Shown here: in pieces, positions 1 to 7,974 of the stretch
How positions within the stretch are numbered: the first letter of the stretch is position 1
Layout: each line of letters begins with the position of its first letter
Assembly (NCBI GenBank): GCA_000173575.1
Contig: ABYL01000044.1
Coordinates: 1-48,572, forward strand
Source of the DNA: Burkholderia sp. H160
GTDB taxonomy: Bacteria; Pseudomonadota; Gammaproteobacteria; Burkholderiales; Burkholderiaceae
Direction of reading: 5' to 3'
DNA: 48,572 bases
Translations under genes and position numbers: made by a program
The notes under the pieces: model-generated
Databases searched by the model: none
What the model was told of the DNA's origin: nothing
What the model saw: the letters and a program-made list of their open reading frames with translations, nothing else

Positions 1-480
1 GAGGCGGCCCGACAACGCCTCGCCGCGCTCGCCCCCGATGACGAGAGCGCCAACGCCGCTTGGCTACGGGCGCCACACCTCGCGCACCGCGACTGGCTCA
101 AAGCCGACGAGCAACGCCATGCGTTGCGTCGCCAGTGGGAACGGCTTTTCAAAGCATTCGACGTGGTCGTCACGCCGGTCGCCCCGGTCGCCGCGTTCCG
201 TCACAACCACGAGGAGCCGAAAGACGAGCGCACCTATCCGGTCGCCTTCGACAACGGCGTGCGCGACGTGCGCTTCCTCGACTTCTTTCATTGGGCGGGC
301 CTGCCGGTGCTGCCGGGATTGCCGGCCACCAGCTTTCCGCTCGGTCTCGACGACGACGGCTTACCCGTCAGTGCGCAAGCAGTTGGCCCATGGCTCGAGG
401 ACCGTACACCGATCGCGTTCGCGCATCTGCTCGAACAGGCGTATGGCGGCTTTTTCGTGCCGCCCGGATATGAAGCGTAG
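1..480 (+). CDS. Amidase family protein, C-terminal part (5' end outside window)
   Basis: An open frame enters at the first base and gives about 159 residues. They resemble the C-terminal region of amidase-signature hydrolases, which cleave amides with a Ser-cisSer-Lys triad. Visible hallmarks are the strand DVVVTPVAPV and the late segment GLPVLPGLPATSFPLG, where this family usually reads 'P.. N..G.Pa..vP.G', followed by a GPWLEDRTPIAFAHLLE helix. The catalytic Ser/Lys region lies upstream of the window, so activity cannot be judged. The stop is 50 bases before the next gene, which may be co-transcribed. Assignment to the family is likely; the substrate is unknown. Confidence 0.8.
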   Translation, partial: EAARQRLAALAPDDESANAAWLRAPHLAHRDWLKADEQRHALRRQWERLFKAFDVVVTPVAPVAAFRHNHEEPKDERTYPVAFDNGVRDVRFLDFFHWAGLPVLPGLPATSFPLGLDDDGLPVSAQAVGPWLEDRTPIAFAHLLEQAYGGFFVPPGYEA

Positions 481-530
481 CCCGTCCCATGGCGCGGCGG
501 TTTTTCAACTATCTTTTCAGTAACAGGATC

Positions 531-1391
531 ATGACCCGAAACACCGCTGTTTCGTTCGCCGTCAGGCGGCGTCTTGCGAGCGCTGTCCTGCTGGCGGCCA
601 CGCTTGCCGGTTTTGCCGCCGCTACCGTCCACGCAACCGATAACCCCGCGCCACAGGAACTGCGCATCGGCTTCGTCCCGGGACCTTACGCGGACGAATT
701 CAGGCAGGGCGTCGAGCCGCAACTGCGCAAGAAAGGCTACTCGATCAAATACGTTGAGTTCAGTACCGGACTCGAGGCGAACCAGGCCGTCTACCGAGGC
801 GAGATCGTCGCCGACGTGATGCAGCATGAGGTCTATCTGAAGTCGTATAACGACCGCAACGGCACCGATCTGGTCGGCGTAGTGCAGGTTCCGACGCCGC
901 CAATGGGACTCTACTCGACGCGCCACCATTCGCTCGCGGACGTGAAGCCCGGCGCGCGAGTCGCGGTGCCGAACGATCCTGTCAACCTGGAACGCGCGTT
1001 GAAAATTCTTCAGCGCGTCGGCTGGATCAGGATCAAACCGAACCCGAATCCGGTCGACGTGACCGAGCAGGATGTGATCGCCAATCCGGCCGGCATCAAG
1101 CTCGTACCGCTCGAATCGGCGCAGGCGCCGCGCGCGCTCGACGATGTCGATTACGCCGCGATACAGGGCAATTTCGCAATCTTCAGCGGCCACAAGCTGA
1201 CCGAGGCGCTTGCCCTCGAACAGATGACGCCGCCGTATATCAACCAGGTGGTCGTGAAGGCCGCCAACCGCAATGGCAAGGCGACGCAGGATATCGTGCA
1301 GGCCTACCAGTCAGCCGATTTTCAGCGTGCGATTCGCAGCAACCACTTTTACGACGGCTTCCGGCTGCCTGCTTATTTCGACGGCCAATAA
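531..1391 (+). CDS. NlpA/MetQ-family ABC transporter substrate-binding protein
   Basis: A 286-residue periplasmic binding protein of the NlpA/MetQ type, a family that mostly binds methionine or related compounds for ABC import. The chosen ATG is followed by Arg residues and the hydrophobic stretch ASAVLLAATLAGFAAATVHA, a Sec signal peptide; an upstream in-frame ATG at 489 would put 14 residues before it. The mature part begins ELRIGFVPGPYADEF and has the family features of a ligand-dependent 'NQAV..GE..ADVMQHEVYL' segment, VAVPNDPVNLERAL, and IQGNFAIFSG near the C-terminus. No lipobox Cys is seen, so it is probably soluble rather than lipid-anchored. No permease or ATPase of the Met family lies beside it within the window. 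Confidence 0.85.
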   Translation: MTRNTAVSFAVRRRLASAVLLAATLAGFAAATVHATDNPAPQELRIGFVPGPYADEFRQGVEPQLRKKGYSIKYVEFSTGLEANQAVYRGEIVADVMQHEVYLKSYNDRNGTDLVGVVQVPTPPMGLYSTRHHSLADVKPGARVAVPNDPVNLERALKILQRVGWIRIKPNPNPVDVTEQDVIANPAGIKLVPLESAQAPRALDDVDYAAIQGNFAIFSGHKLTEALALEQMTPPYINQVVVKAANRNGKATQDIVQAYQSADFQRAIRSNHFYDGFRLPAYFDGQ

Positions 1392-1410
1392 GCTCTTTTC
1401 GAAAACGGCA

Positions 1411-1433
1411 AGGGCGGCGCGCGAAGCCGCCCT
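1411..1433 (+). terminator. Hairpin after the NlpA-family gene, possible terminator
   Basis: An 8-bp perfect stem (AGGGCGGC / GCCGCCCT) with a 7-base loop starts 19 bases after the stop codon. A run of five T residues comes only about 8 bases after the stem, so it is a weak intrinsic terminator at best. Confidence 0.5.
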
Positions 1434-1800
1434 CGTTCCGCATTTTTGCAAGACGGTGTTGCAAAGGCACGACACAAGAGTCGTCGCGACACCGGACTTC
1501 CTTACCAATTCACCCCGACATCACGAATTCATTTGCTGTGAAAGCGGCCGCCGCGACGCATTCACACGGTCTTGCGATATCGATTCAGTAAGGATCGCAA
1601 ATCTATCGTCGGTGAATGGTGCTATCGCTGATTTATTGATGGGTTGACCATTATTCGAAAGAAATAAGCGAAATCCATATCGCATTTCATTGTTTGTTTC
1701 AGTGATTCGGGTTGCTTATCGTTCTCGTCGACTTCAGGAAATTTCCTTGCAGTCATTGATTCGCTTCTCCGCGCGTTCCTCAACATAGAATCCAACAAAC
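1434..1800. other. Intergenic region upstream of the porin
   Basis: This 367-base stretch is clearly richer in A+T than its neighbours, as expected for a porin promoter region, and no gene is convincing in it. It contains TATTCG at 1652-1657 and the 11-mer AATAAGCGAAA at 1663-1673. The same 11-mer occurs at 38897-38907 in the promoter region of the sulfur amino-acid module. No clear -35/-10 pair and no good Shine-Dalgarno sequence before the porin ATG could be fixed by eye. Confidence 0.6.
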
Positions 1801-3030
1801 ATGAAAAAGCAACTTCTCGCTTTCAGCGTGTCTTCCTTGATTATCGGTACGGCCAGTGCTCAAAGCAGCGTTACGCTGTATGGGATCGTGACTGGCAATC
1901 TCACCTACGCAAACAATGTGCAAACCGCTGCGACGTCCGGATCACGCCGACCCGTCGGCGGCGCACAGGTGGCACAGTTCGACAATGGATCGTCGGGTCT
2001 GTCTTCGAGCCGCTGGGGCCTGACGGGTATCGAAGATCTGGGCAACCAGCTGAAGACAATCTTCAAGATCGAAGGCGGCTTCAGCATCAATACTGGCGCG
2101 TTGGGACAAGGCGGTGCGATTTTCGGCCGGCAGGCCTACGTCGGGTTCACCGCGCCGAACTACGGCACGTTCACCTTGGGCCGCCAGGGCGACGCACAGG
2201 TGGAACTGGTGTCACCGTTGATCTACGGTTGGTATTGGGGCAATCTCGCGATCCATCCGGCCGACTATGACAACCTGAATTTCACGCACCGTATCAACAA
2301 CTCGATCAAGTACCTGTCCGACACTTTCTACGGATTCCGTTTCGGCGGCCTGTATAGCCTCGGCGGCGTGGCTGGTAATGTCACGCAGAATCAATACTGG
2401 TCTCTTGGAGCGAGCTATACCGGCGGATCGTTCGCGTTGGCCGCATCGATTTTCAATGCACGCAACCCGAACACATCGCTTTACGGGACCAACCCCAATG
2501 CGAGCGCCACGGGCAATAACCTCGGTTCGGCTGGCTCGGCCACCACTGCCGAATCCAATCCGGCGATCGCGGGCTTCGCATCGGCGAACACGCAGCAGAC
2601 AGTGTCCGTCGCGGCTACTTATACGGCGGGCGGCGCAATTTTTGGCGTGTCGTATTCGAATACGCAGTTCCGCGGTCTGGGCACCAACGCCGCGCTCAAT
2701 GCGTTGCAATATAGCGGCACCGCGGTACTGAGCACAGTCAGCGCGAGCCTGCGTTATCAGGCCACGCCCTTCCTGCGCTTCGGTACCTCGTTCGACTATA
2801 CGGCAGGCGGCAGCGTGAATGGCAAGGAAGGCGCAAAGTACGAACAGGTCAATCTCGGCGCCGCCTATTCGCTTTCGAAAGCGACTGACCTTTATGTGAC
2901 CGGCGCATTCCAGCACGCGAGCGGCACCGATTCGCTCGGACGTCCGGCGGTCGCGGCCATCGGATATATCACTCCGTCCACGACGAACAAGCAGGTCGTC
3001 GTGTCGGCCGGGATCAAGCATACGTTCTAA
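1801..3030 (+). CDS. Gram-negative porin, Burkholderia OmpC-like trimeric type
   Basis: A 409-residue outer-membrane beta-barrel porin for passive diffusion of small solutes. The start gives a classic signal peptide, MKKQLLAFSVSSLIIGTASA, with cleavage before QSSVTLYGIV, the typical first strand of Burkholderia porins. Family landmarks include SSRWGLTGIEDLGNQLKTIF, IFGRQAYVGF and GTFTLGRQ. The protein ends in GIKHTF with a terminal Phe, the signal read by the BAM assembly machine. Length is normal for the family. It is flanked by an A+T-rich upstream region and a strong hairpin downstream, so it is probably a single-gene unit. It could admit substrates for the organosulfur module that follows, but that is inference from position and a shared upstream word only. 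Confidence 0.95.
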   Translation: MKKQLLAFSVSSLIIGTASAQSSVTLYGIVTGNLTYANNVQTAATSGSRRPVGGAQVAQFDNGSSGLSSSRWGLTGIEDLGNQLKTIFKIEGGFSINTGALGQGGAIFGRQAYVGFTAPNYGTFTLGRQGDAQVELVSPLIYGWYWGNLAIHPADYDNLNFTHRINNSIKYLSDTFYGFRFGGLYSLGGVAGNVTQNQYWSLGASYTGGSFALAASIFNARNPNTSLYGTNPNASATGNNLGSAGSATTAESNPAIAGFASANTQQTVSVAATYTAGGAIFGVSYSNTQFRGLGTNAALNALQYSGTAVLSTVSASLRYQATPFLRFGTSFDYTAGGSVNGKEGAKYEQVNLGAAYSLSKATDLYVTGAFQHASGTDSLGRPAVAAIGYITPSTTNKQVVVSAGIKHTF

Positions 3031-3037
3031 GTCAACA

Positions 3038-3065
3038 AATCCCGATCCGGCGACGGATCGGGATT
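3038..3065 (+). terminator. Strong hairpin after the porin gene
   Basis: An 11-bp perfect stem (AATCCCGATCC / GGATCGGGATT) with a 6-base loop begins 8 bases after the stop. There is no U-tract after it, so it may end transcription with help or protect the 3' end of the porin mRNA. Confidence 0.6.
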
Positions 3066-3183
3066 GCGCGGTTCAAGGCGAGCCTATCCACCTTCCGCGC
3101 TATGCAATCGACAATCCATTACTAGCGTTTTGGCAGCAGGCTTCGCATACTCGCTGGCGACCCTACTGCGGAGTTCGTCCGTC

Positions 3184-4011
3184 ATGTCTCTTTCACTCGA
3201 CCATATCGTGATCCGCGTACAGGATCTCGAACAGACTATCGCCGATTTCACTACGCTTGGTTTTACCGTACAACGCGGCGGCACGCACGCCGACGGCGCC
3301 ACGCATAACGCGCTGATCGGTTTCGTGGATGGCAGCTACGTCGAATTGATCGCCTTTCTGCGCGAGGCACCGGAGCATCGCTGGTGGGACGCTAGCGATC
3401 GCGTAGGCGATGGTTTCGTTGATTTCGCGCTGCTGCCGCAATCGGTTGCCAGCACCATCGCCGCCGCTCATGAACGAGGGCTCTCCTACGACGGCCCCAT
3501 CGCAGGCGGACGCGTGCGTCCCGATGGCGAGCGCCTCGAATGGCAGATCGGCAAACCATCGAGCGCGGACCTGCCCTTCCTGTGCGGCGACCTGACGCCG
3601 CGCCGCCTGCGCGTGGCCGAAGGCGATGTGCGCCATCACGCAAACGGCGCGCGCGGTGTCGCGAACATTACGCTCGCCGTGAATGACCTGAATGCCAGCC
3701 TCGCACGATATCGCGCGCTGCTCGGAGAACCCGACGTACGGCGTGTGCCGCTACCCGGTTATGACATCGCATTGGCTATCCTGTCGCTCGGCACGACGAC
3801 GCTCACGCTCGCCAGTCCCACTGGCCATTCTCGCGAGCCCGAAGGCCTTGCAGCGGACCTTCGACGACACCTGGCCTCGCGAAGCGAAGGCGTTTTCGCG
3901 GTCGCACTGGAGACGTTCGCGGATAGCACCGCGCGCCGCCTCGAGCGCGCACTTGCACATGGCGCCACCATCGAACTGATACCGGGCAACTCGACCCGCC
4001 ACGCTCAATAA
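3184..4011 (+). CDS. VOC (glyoxalase-fold) family protein
   Basis: A 275-residue protein with two vicinal-oxygen-chelate modules. The first is residues 1-120, starting SLDHIVIRVQDLEQTIADF with THNALIGFVDGSYVELIAF, and the second starts near GVANITLAVNDLNASLARYRALLG. This arrangement resembles the Glyoxalase_3-like family. VOC enzymes bind a divalent metal through His/Glu; the first-strand His of SLDHIV and the Glu of SYVELIAF are candidates. I chose the ATG at 3184 because the domain begins two residues later; the upstream in-frame sequence is not domain-like. The role is unknown. It lies beside the organosulfur module, converging on the monooxygenase gene, and may belong to it. Confidence 0.8.
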   Translation: MSLSLDHIVIRVQDLEQTIADFTTLGFTVQRGGTHADGATHNALIGFVDGSYVELIAFLREAPEHRWWDASDRVGDGFVDFALLPQSVASTIAAAHERGLSYDGPIAGGRVRPDGERLEWQIGKPSSADLPFLCGDLTPRRLRVAEGDVRHHANGARGVANITLAVNDLNASLARYRALLGEPDVRRVPLPGYDIALAILSLGTTTLTLASPTGHSREPEGLAADLRRHLASRSEGVFAVALETFADSTARRLERALAHGATIELIPGNSTRHAQ

Positions 4012-4137
4012 CGTCGCGCGGCCAACGACACGAGAAGCGACACGGCGGCACTCACGATGCAGTCTGCGCCGCCAGTGACCCGCCGAGATAAGTGTGTCGC
4101 GGATCCATTGCCGCAACGGCGACAGGTTCAATACCGT

Positions 4138-5370
4138 CTACGCCTCTGCGCCAATTTTTCCGTGCGGCAAACTGAACCGCTCCTCTGGCGCCACACCATT
4201 CAGATAGAAGTCGCCAACCGCCGCCTCGCGCTGCGACAACGGATTGTGCGAAGCGATCGTCCGCGCGTTGCGCCAGTGGCGGTCGAAGCGATGCGTCTCG
4301 CTGGTGGCCGACGCCCCGCCCACTTCGAACATCAGCGTCGTCGCCTCCAGCGCCTGCTCGATCACGATCTGTTGCGCCTCATAGGCTTCAATATCGAGCG
4401 CGATGTAGTCCTCCTGCGTCGCCGCGCCTTGCCGGCGTCGCGCATGCAGCCGTTCGAGCGACTGCGCGAGCGTGTCGACGATGCTTCGCGTGGAGTATCC
4501 GAGACTCGCGAGGCGCCCGACTACGCGCTGCACCAACGCGTTGTTTCGGGGGCTGGACTGCCCGGCGACGCCGTAGGTGCGCGTTCGCCCCTGCACGAAC
4601 GTCACGCTGTCTTCGATCACGGCTCGCACGATGCCCGCCAGCGTCGCCAGGTGGACCGTCTGATAGAACGCCGTCATGATCGAGTTCCGGCGTGGCGCGG
4701 CCGCGTCGTAGCGAGTGACGATCGCGTCTGCCGTCACCGCCACTGAGTCGAAGCGCGTGGTGCCGCTCGCAGTCAGCCGCTGACCGAAGCCGTCCCAATC
4801 ATCGACGCGCGTCACACCGGGGCTGTCGGACGGAATCACGAGCGTGAGGTCCGATTCGTCATCGTGCGCCGTCACGCTCAACCAGTCCGCGTACAGCGCA
4901 CCCGTGCTGTAGTACTTCTCGCCATCGAGCCGCAAGGCACCGCTCGCCACATCACGTCGCAGAGTGACCGAGTTGTGCGTGAGCGGCCCGCGCTCCGAGG
5001 TCGCGGCGCCGAGCGTCTCGCCTTGCGCGATGCGCGCGAACCAGCGCGCGCGCTGCGTATCGGCCGAATCTTCAAGCCGGCTCTCGATGAAGCCGAAATG
5101 CGCCCGCAGAATCTGCGGCAAGTTGGAATCAGCCGCGCCCAGCTTGCTCAACTGGCGAAAGAATTGTGGCAGCGTAATGCCGCCTCCGCCGTGCTCGCGC
5201 GGCACGCGCAGCGCCGTGAAGCCGGACGACTTGAGCCACTGAACGGCTTCGTGCGCGAGCACGCGGTTCTGCTCGCGCTCGATAGCGCCCGCGGCAATCT
5301 GTTCATAAATAGGCGCAAAGCGATCGTCGAGTTGTTCGTCGGTCGGAATGGAATGTTTCATTGCTGACAT
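4138..5370 (-). CDS. Acyl-CoA-dehydrogenase-fold flavin monooxygenase (DszC/SfnB-like)
   Basis: About 410 residues with the acyl-CoA dehydrogenase fold but of the DszC/SfnB branch, whose members use reduced flavin and O2 on organosulfur compounds or take part in sulfur acquisition. Landmarks are LRVPREHGGGGITLPQF, the LGAATSERG segment, DGEKYYSTGALYADWL and VDDWDGFGQRLTASGTTRFDSV, which match the second family member at 7975-9222 motif for motif. The ATG at 5370 has a GGAG about 14 bases upstream; an ATG at 5361 is an alternative, while longer starts add a Trp/Cys-rich leader not typical of the family. It is divergent from the dioxygenase operon across a 315-base promoter region. The substrate is unknown; no flavin reductase is encoded nearby. 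Confidence 0.85.
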   Translation of the reverse strand: MSAMKHSIPTDEQLDDRFAPIYEQIAAGAIEREQNRVLAHEAVQWLKSSGFTALRVPREHGGGGITLPQFFRQLSKLGAADSNLPQILRAHFGFIESRLEDSADTQRARWFARIAQGETLGAATSERGPLTHNSVTLRRDVASGALRLDGEKYYSTGALYADWLSVTAHDDESDLTLVIPSDSPGVTRVDDWDGFGQRLTASGTTRFDSVAVTADAIVTRYDAAAPRRNSIMTAFYQTVHLATLAGIVRAVIEDSVTFVQGRTRTYGVAGQSSPRNNALVQRVVGRLASLGYSTRSIVDTLAQSLERLHARRRQGAATQEDYIALDIEAYEAQQIVIEQALEATTLMFEVGGASATSETHRFDRHWRNARTIASHNPLSQREAAVGDFYLNGVAPEERFSLPHGKIGAEA

Positions 5371-5685
5371 GGCGCAAGATAAAGCTCCCCACGGTACGGC
5401 CCACTCCAATAGAGAAGCAACGAATTAAATCTTCTATCGATATCGGATGCACTCACGCAATGAGTAATGCAGCGTGAACTTTTAAAAGAACAACGATTGC
5501 GACAGTTCAGCATCCGAGCGTCGTGCCATACCGTCGCGCACGCAAATAAACCGGAAATAGAGGCTCGAATACGATTTCTTTATACGAAAAGATAATTTTC
5601 AAGATCGACTCGCCCGAATTTACACTCAGCCTGATTTCAGTATCTCGCATACCTCATAAGCAAACGACGCGCTATTTCATTCGAT
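5371..5685. other. Divergent promoter region of the organosulfur module
   Basis: No gene is seen in this 315-base A+T-richer region between two divergent units. It holds a 10-base perfect palindrome CTTTTAAAAG (5479-5488), a dyad CGAATA-N9-TATACG (5566-5586), GAAAA-N5-TTTTC (5586-5600) and ATAAGCAAA (5656-5664). A weak rightward promoter, TTTACA (5619-5624) with TATCTC (5641-5646) 16 bases later, is possible but not convincing. Confidence 0.6.
5566..5586. promoter_or_regulatory. Candidate operator, CGAATA-type dyad
   Basis: CGAATA and TATACG are separated by 9 bases and form an imperfect inverted repeat (one mismatch from CGAATA/TATTCG). It is followed directly by CGAAAAGATA, the same 10-mer found at 38903-38912 in the other sulfur module. 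A LysR-type sulfur regulator of the CysB/SsuR class would be a natural reader, but this is inference from context. Confidence 0.35.
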
Positions 5686-6573
5686 ATGTCAGCCACCTCG
5701 ACCAACGGGTCACGAAACGACGCCTTCACCATTACGCCGCTCGATGCGCCGCTCGGCGCGCAAGTGCGAGGCTTCGACGGCGCACGCGCTGCGAGCGGCC
5801 CGCAGATCCTCGCGCTCAAGCAGGCGCTGCGCGACCATCACATCCTGATCTTCAAGGACCAGCAACTCGACGATGCAGCCTTCAGCCGGCTCGCGTCGTG
5901 GTTCGGCTCAGTCTACGTGCCGCCCGCCGACGCGCCCGTGCTCGGCTCGCACGACGACGGCACCGTGCCCGACATCGTGCTCGTGTCGAACGTGGACGAT
6001 GGCGTCCTCGGCAACATCGAGCTGCCCGCACATTCCGATCATCACTGGACGCCGCAGCCTTCGTCGGGCTCGCTGCTCTATGCACTCGAAGTGCCGGAGC
6101 ACGGCGGCGACACGACCTGGTACAACCTCGCGGCGGCCTACGAGGACCTGTCCGCCGATCTTCGCGCGCAGATCGACGATCTGCGGCTCATCACGTATAA
6201 CCCGTTCCTGCGACGTAAACACCCGCTGCCAGAGGGATTTCCGCTCTATCGCCATCCCGGCATCGAGCCACTGCGTCCGTTCACCGATCACCCGCTCGTG
6301 CGTACGCACCCCGAAAGCGGCCGCCGCCTGATCTATCTTGGCGCGCGCACCGAAGTCGAGCTTGTCGATTACGATCCCAGCGCCGGTGCGCGACTCATCG
6401 AGGCCTTGCGGACTCATATCCTGTCCCCGCGATACGCCTATCGGCATCGCTGGAGTGTTGGTGACATCGTGTTCTGGGACAATCAAGCGACGCTGCACGG
6501 CCGCGACGATTTCGATTCCGGTGAACGGCGCGTTCTCAAGCGCATCAGCCTGGCGGGGAGCCGTCCGTTTTGA
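5686..6573 (+). CDS. TauD/TfdA-family 2-oxoglutarate/Fe(II) dioxygenase
   Basis: A 295-residue dioxygenase of the TauD/TfdA family, enzymes that hydroxylate a carbon next to a leaving group such as sulfonate or sulfate ester, with 2-oxoglutarate as co-substrate. The iron triad is visible: His116 and Asp118 in AHSDHHW and the distal His271 in QATLHGRDDF, with Arg281/Arg282 available for the 2-oxoglutarate carboxylate. Other family landmarks are the GGDTTWYN segment near residue 140 and GDIVFWDN near 260. It opens a rightward operon and its stop overlaps the next start (TTGA). With two flavin monooxygenases and an importer behind it, use of an alkyl sulfonate or sulfate ester as a sulfur source is likely; the exact substrate is not known. 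Confidence 0.9.
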   Translation: MSATSTNGSRNDAFTITPLDAPLGAQVRGFDGARAASGPQILALKQALRDHHILIFKDQQLDDAAFSRLASWFGSVYVPPADAPVLGSHDDGTVPDIVLVSNVDDGVLGNIELPAHSDHHWTPQPSSGSLLYALEVPEHGGDTTWYNLAAAYEDLSADLRAQIDDLRLITYNPFLRRKHPLPEGFPLYRHPGIEPLRPFTDHPLVRTHPESGRRLIYLGARTEVELVDYDPSAGARLIEALRTHILSPRYAYRHRWSVGDIVFWDNQATLHGRDDFDSGERRVLKRISLAGSRPF

Positions 6574-7943
6574 GTCAGGCTGAAACGCGTCAACTGTTAT
6601 TGAACGCGTTCGAGATGAACGCGCCGGGCCATCTGTCGCACGGACTCTGGACGCATCCCGACGACACCGCCTTGCACTACACCGACGTCGAGTACTGGCT
6701 GCAACTGGCGCGCGTGCTCGAACAGGGCCTGTTCGACGGGCTTTTTCTGGCGGATGCGCTCGGTGTGTATGACGTCTACGGCGGCGGCCCGGACGCGGCG
6801 CTCGCGCACGCGATTCAAACACCCGTGAACGATCCCGTCCCTGTCGTGAGCATGATGGCGGCCGTCACCAAGCATCTCGGGTTCGGCGTCACCGCGCAAA
6901 CGGGCATCGAGCCACCCTATCTGCTCGCGCGACGATTTTCGACGCTCGATCATCTGAGCCGTGGCCGCATCGGCTGGAACATCGTGACGGGCTTTCTCGA
7001 TAGCGCGGCACGCGCGGGCGGCGCGCGCGAAGCGACCGGTCATGACGAGCGATATGCGCGCGCGGAAGACTATCTCGCGGGCCTCTACCCGCTCTGGGAG
7101 ACCAGTTGGGCCGACGACGCCGTGCTGCGCGATCGCGCCACGGGCCGCTTCGCCGATCCCGCAAAGATTCGCGCTATCCGGCACGACGGGCCTTATTATC
7201 CTTTCGAGGCCGTTCATCTGAGCGAGCCGTCGCCGCAGCGCTCGCCCGTGCTGTATCAAGCCGGTGCGTCGGCGCCCGGCATGAGCTTCGCCGCGCGCCA
7301 CGCCGAGTGCATCTTTCTGCCCAATCACGGCGTCGAAGCGACAGCCGCTCACGTCCGCGCGCTCGAAGCGCAACTTGCGCGCGAAGGACGCTCGCGCGAG
7401 GACGTACGGCTCTTCACGAGCGTCGTCGTAGTGGTCGCGCAAACGCACGACGAGGCGCGTGAACGCTACGAATCGTATCGGCACCACGCCCAGCCGCTTG
7501 CCGCGCTCGTACAGCTTTCGAGCGCGACGGGCATCGACTTCTCGCGCTATGCACTCGACGAACCCATCACGGCCGCCGCCGGCAATGGCATTCAATCGGC
7601 CGTGGCCGGTCTGTCGCGAGCGGGCGAGCCCGTCACCGTGCGACGCCTGCTCGCACAATCGCCGCTGGGCGGCCGTTTCGACCCGATCGTCGGCGATCCG
7701 GGCGAAGTCGCCAGCCGCCTGATCGATTTCGCGGATCGCACCGGCATCGACGGCTTCAATCTGGTGCGCACGGTCACGCCGCAATGCTTCGCCGAGATTG
7801 CGCGGTTCGTGATTCCCGAGCTGCAAACGCGCGGCCGTTTCAAAACGGCCTACGCGCCGGGCACCTACCGCGAAAAACTCTTTGGACAGGGCCGCGCGCG
7901 GCTGCCGGCCAATCACCCGGGCCGCGCGCGCAACGACGCCTGA
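6570..7943 (+). CDS. LLM-class FMN-dependent monooxygenase (NtaA/SnaA/DszA family)
   Basis: A 457-residue two-component flavin monooxygenase of the NtaA/SnaA/DszA(SoxA) family, which receives FMNH2 from a separate reductase and cleaves C-N or C-S bonds. Landmarks are LNAFEMNAPGHLSHG at the N-terminus, LFLADALGVYDVYGG, VTAQTGIEPPYLLARRFSTLDHLSRGR split over residues 108-134, and IGWNIVTG. The start is a TTG whose last bases form the TGA of the dioxygenase gene. A GGGGAG lies 9 bases upstream and supports this start, implying translational coupling. No partner reductase gene occurs in this cluster, so reduced FMN must come from elsewhere. Confidence 0.9.
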   Translation: MSQAETRQLLLNAFEMNAPGHLSHGLWTHPDDTALHYTDVEYWLQLARVLEQGLFDGLFLADALGVYDVYGGGPDAALAHAIQTPVNDPVPVVSMMAAVTKHLGFGVTAQTGIEPPYLLARRFSTLDHLSRGRIGWNIVTGFLDSAARAGGAREATGHDERYARAEDYLAGLYPLWETSWADDAVLRDRATGRFADPAKIRAIRHDGPYYPFEAVHLSEPSPQRSPVLYQAGASAPGMSFAARHAECIFLPNHGVEATAAHVRALEAQLAREGRSREDVRLFTSVVVVVAQTHDEARERYESYRHHAQPLAALVQLSSATGIDFSRYALDEPITAAAGNGIQSAVAGLSRAGEPVTVRRLLAQSPLGGRFDPIVGDPGEVASRLIDFADRTGIDGFNLVRTVTPQCFAEIARFVIPELQTRGRFKTAYAPGTYREKLFGQGRARLPANHPGRARNDA

Positions 7944-7974
7944 CGCCGCCCTAACCTGACATGGACTTTGTGTG

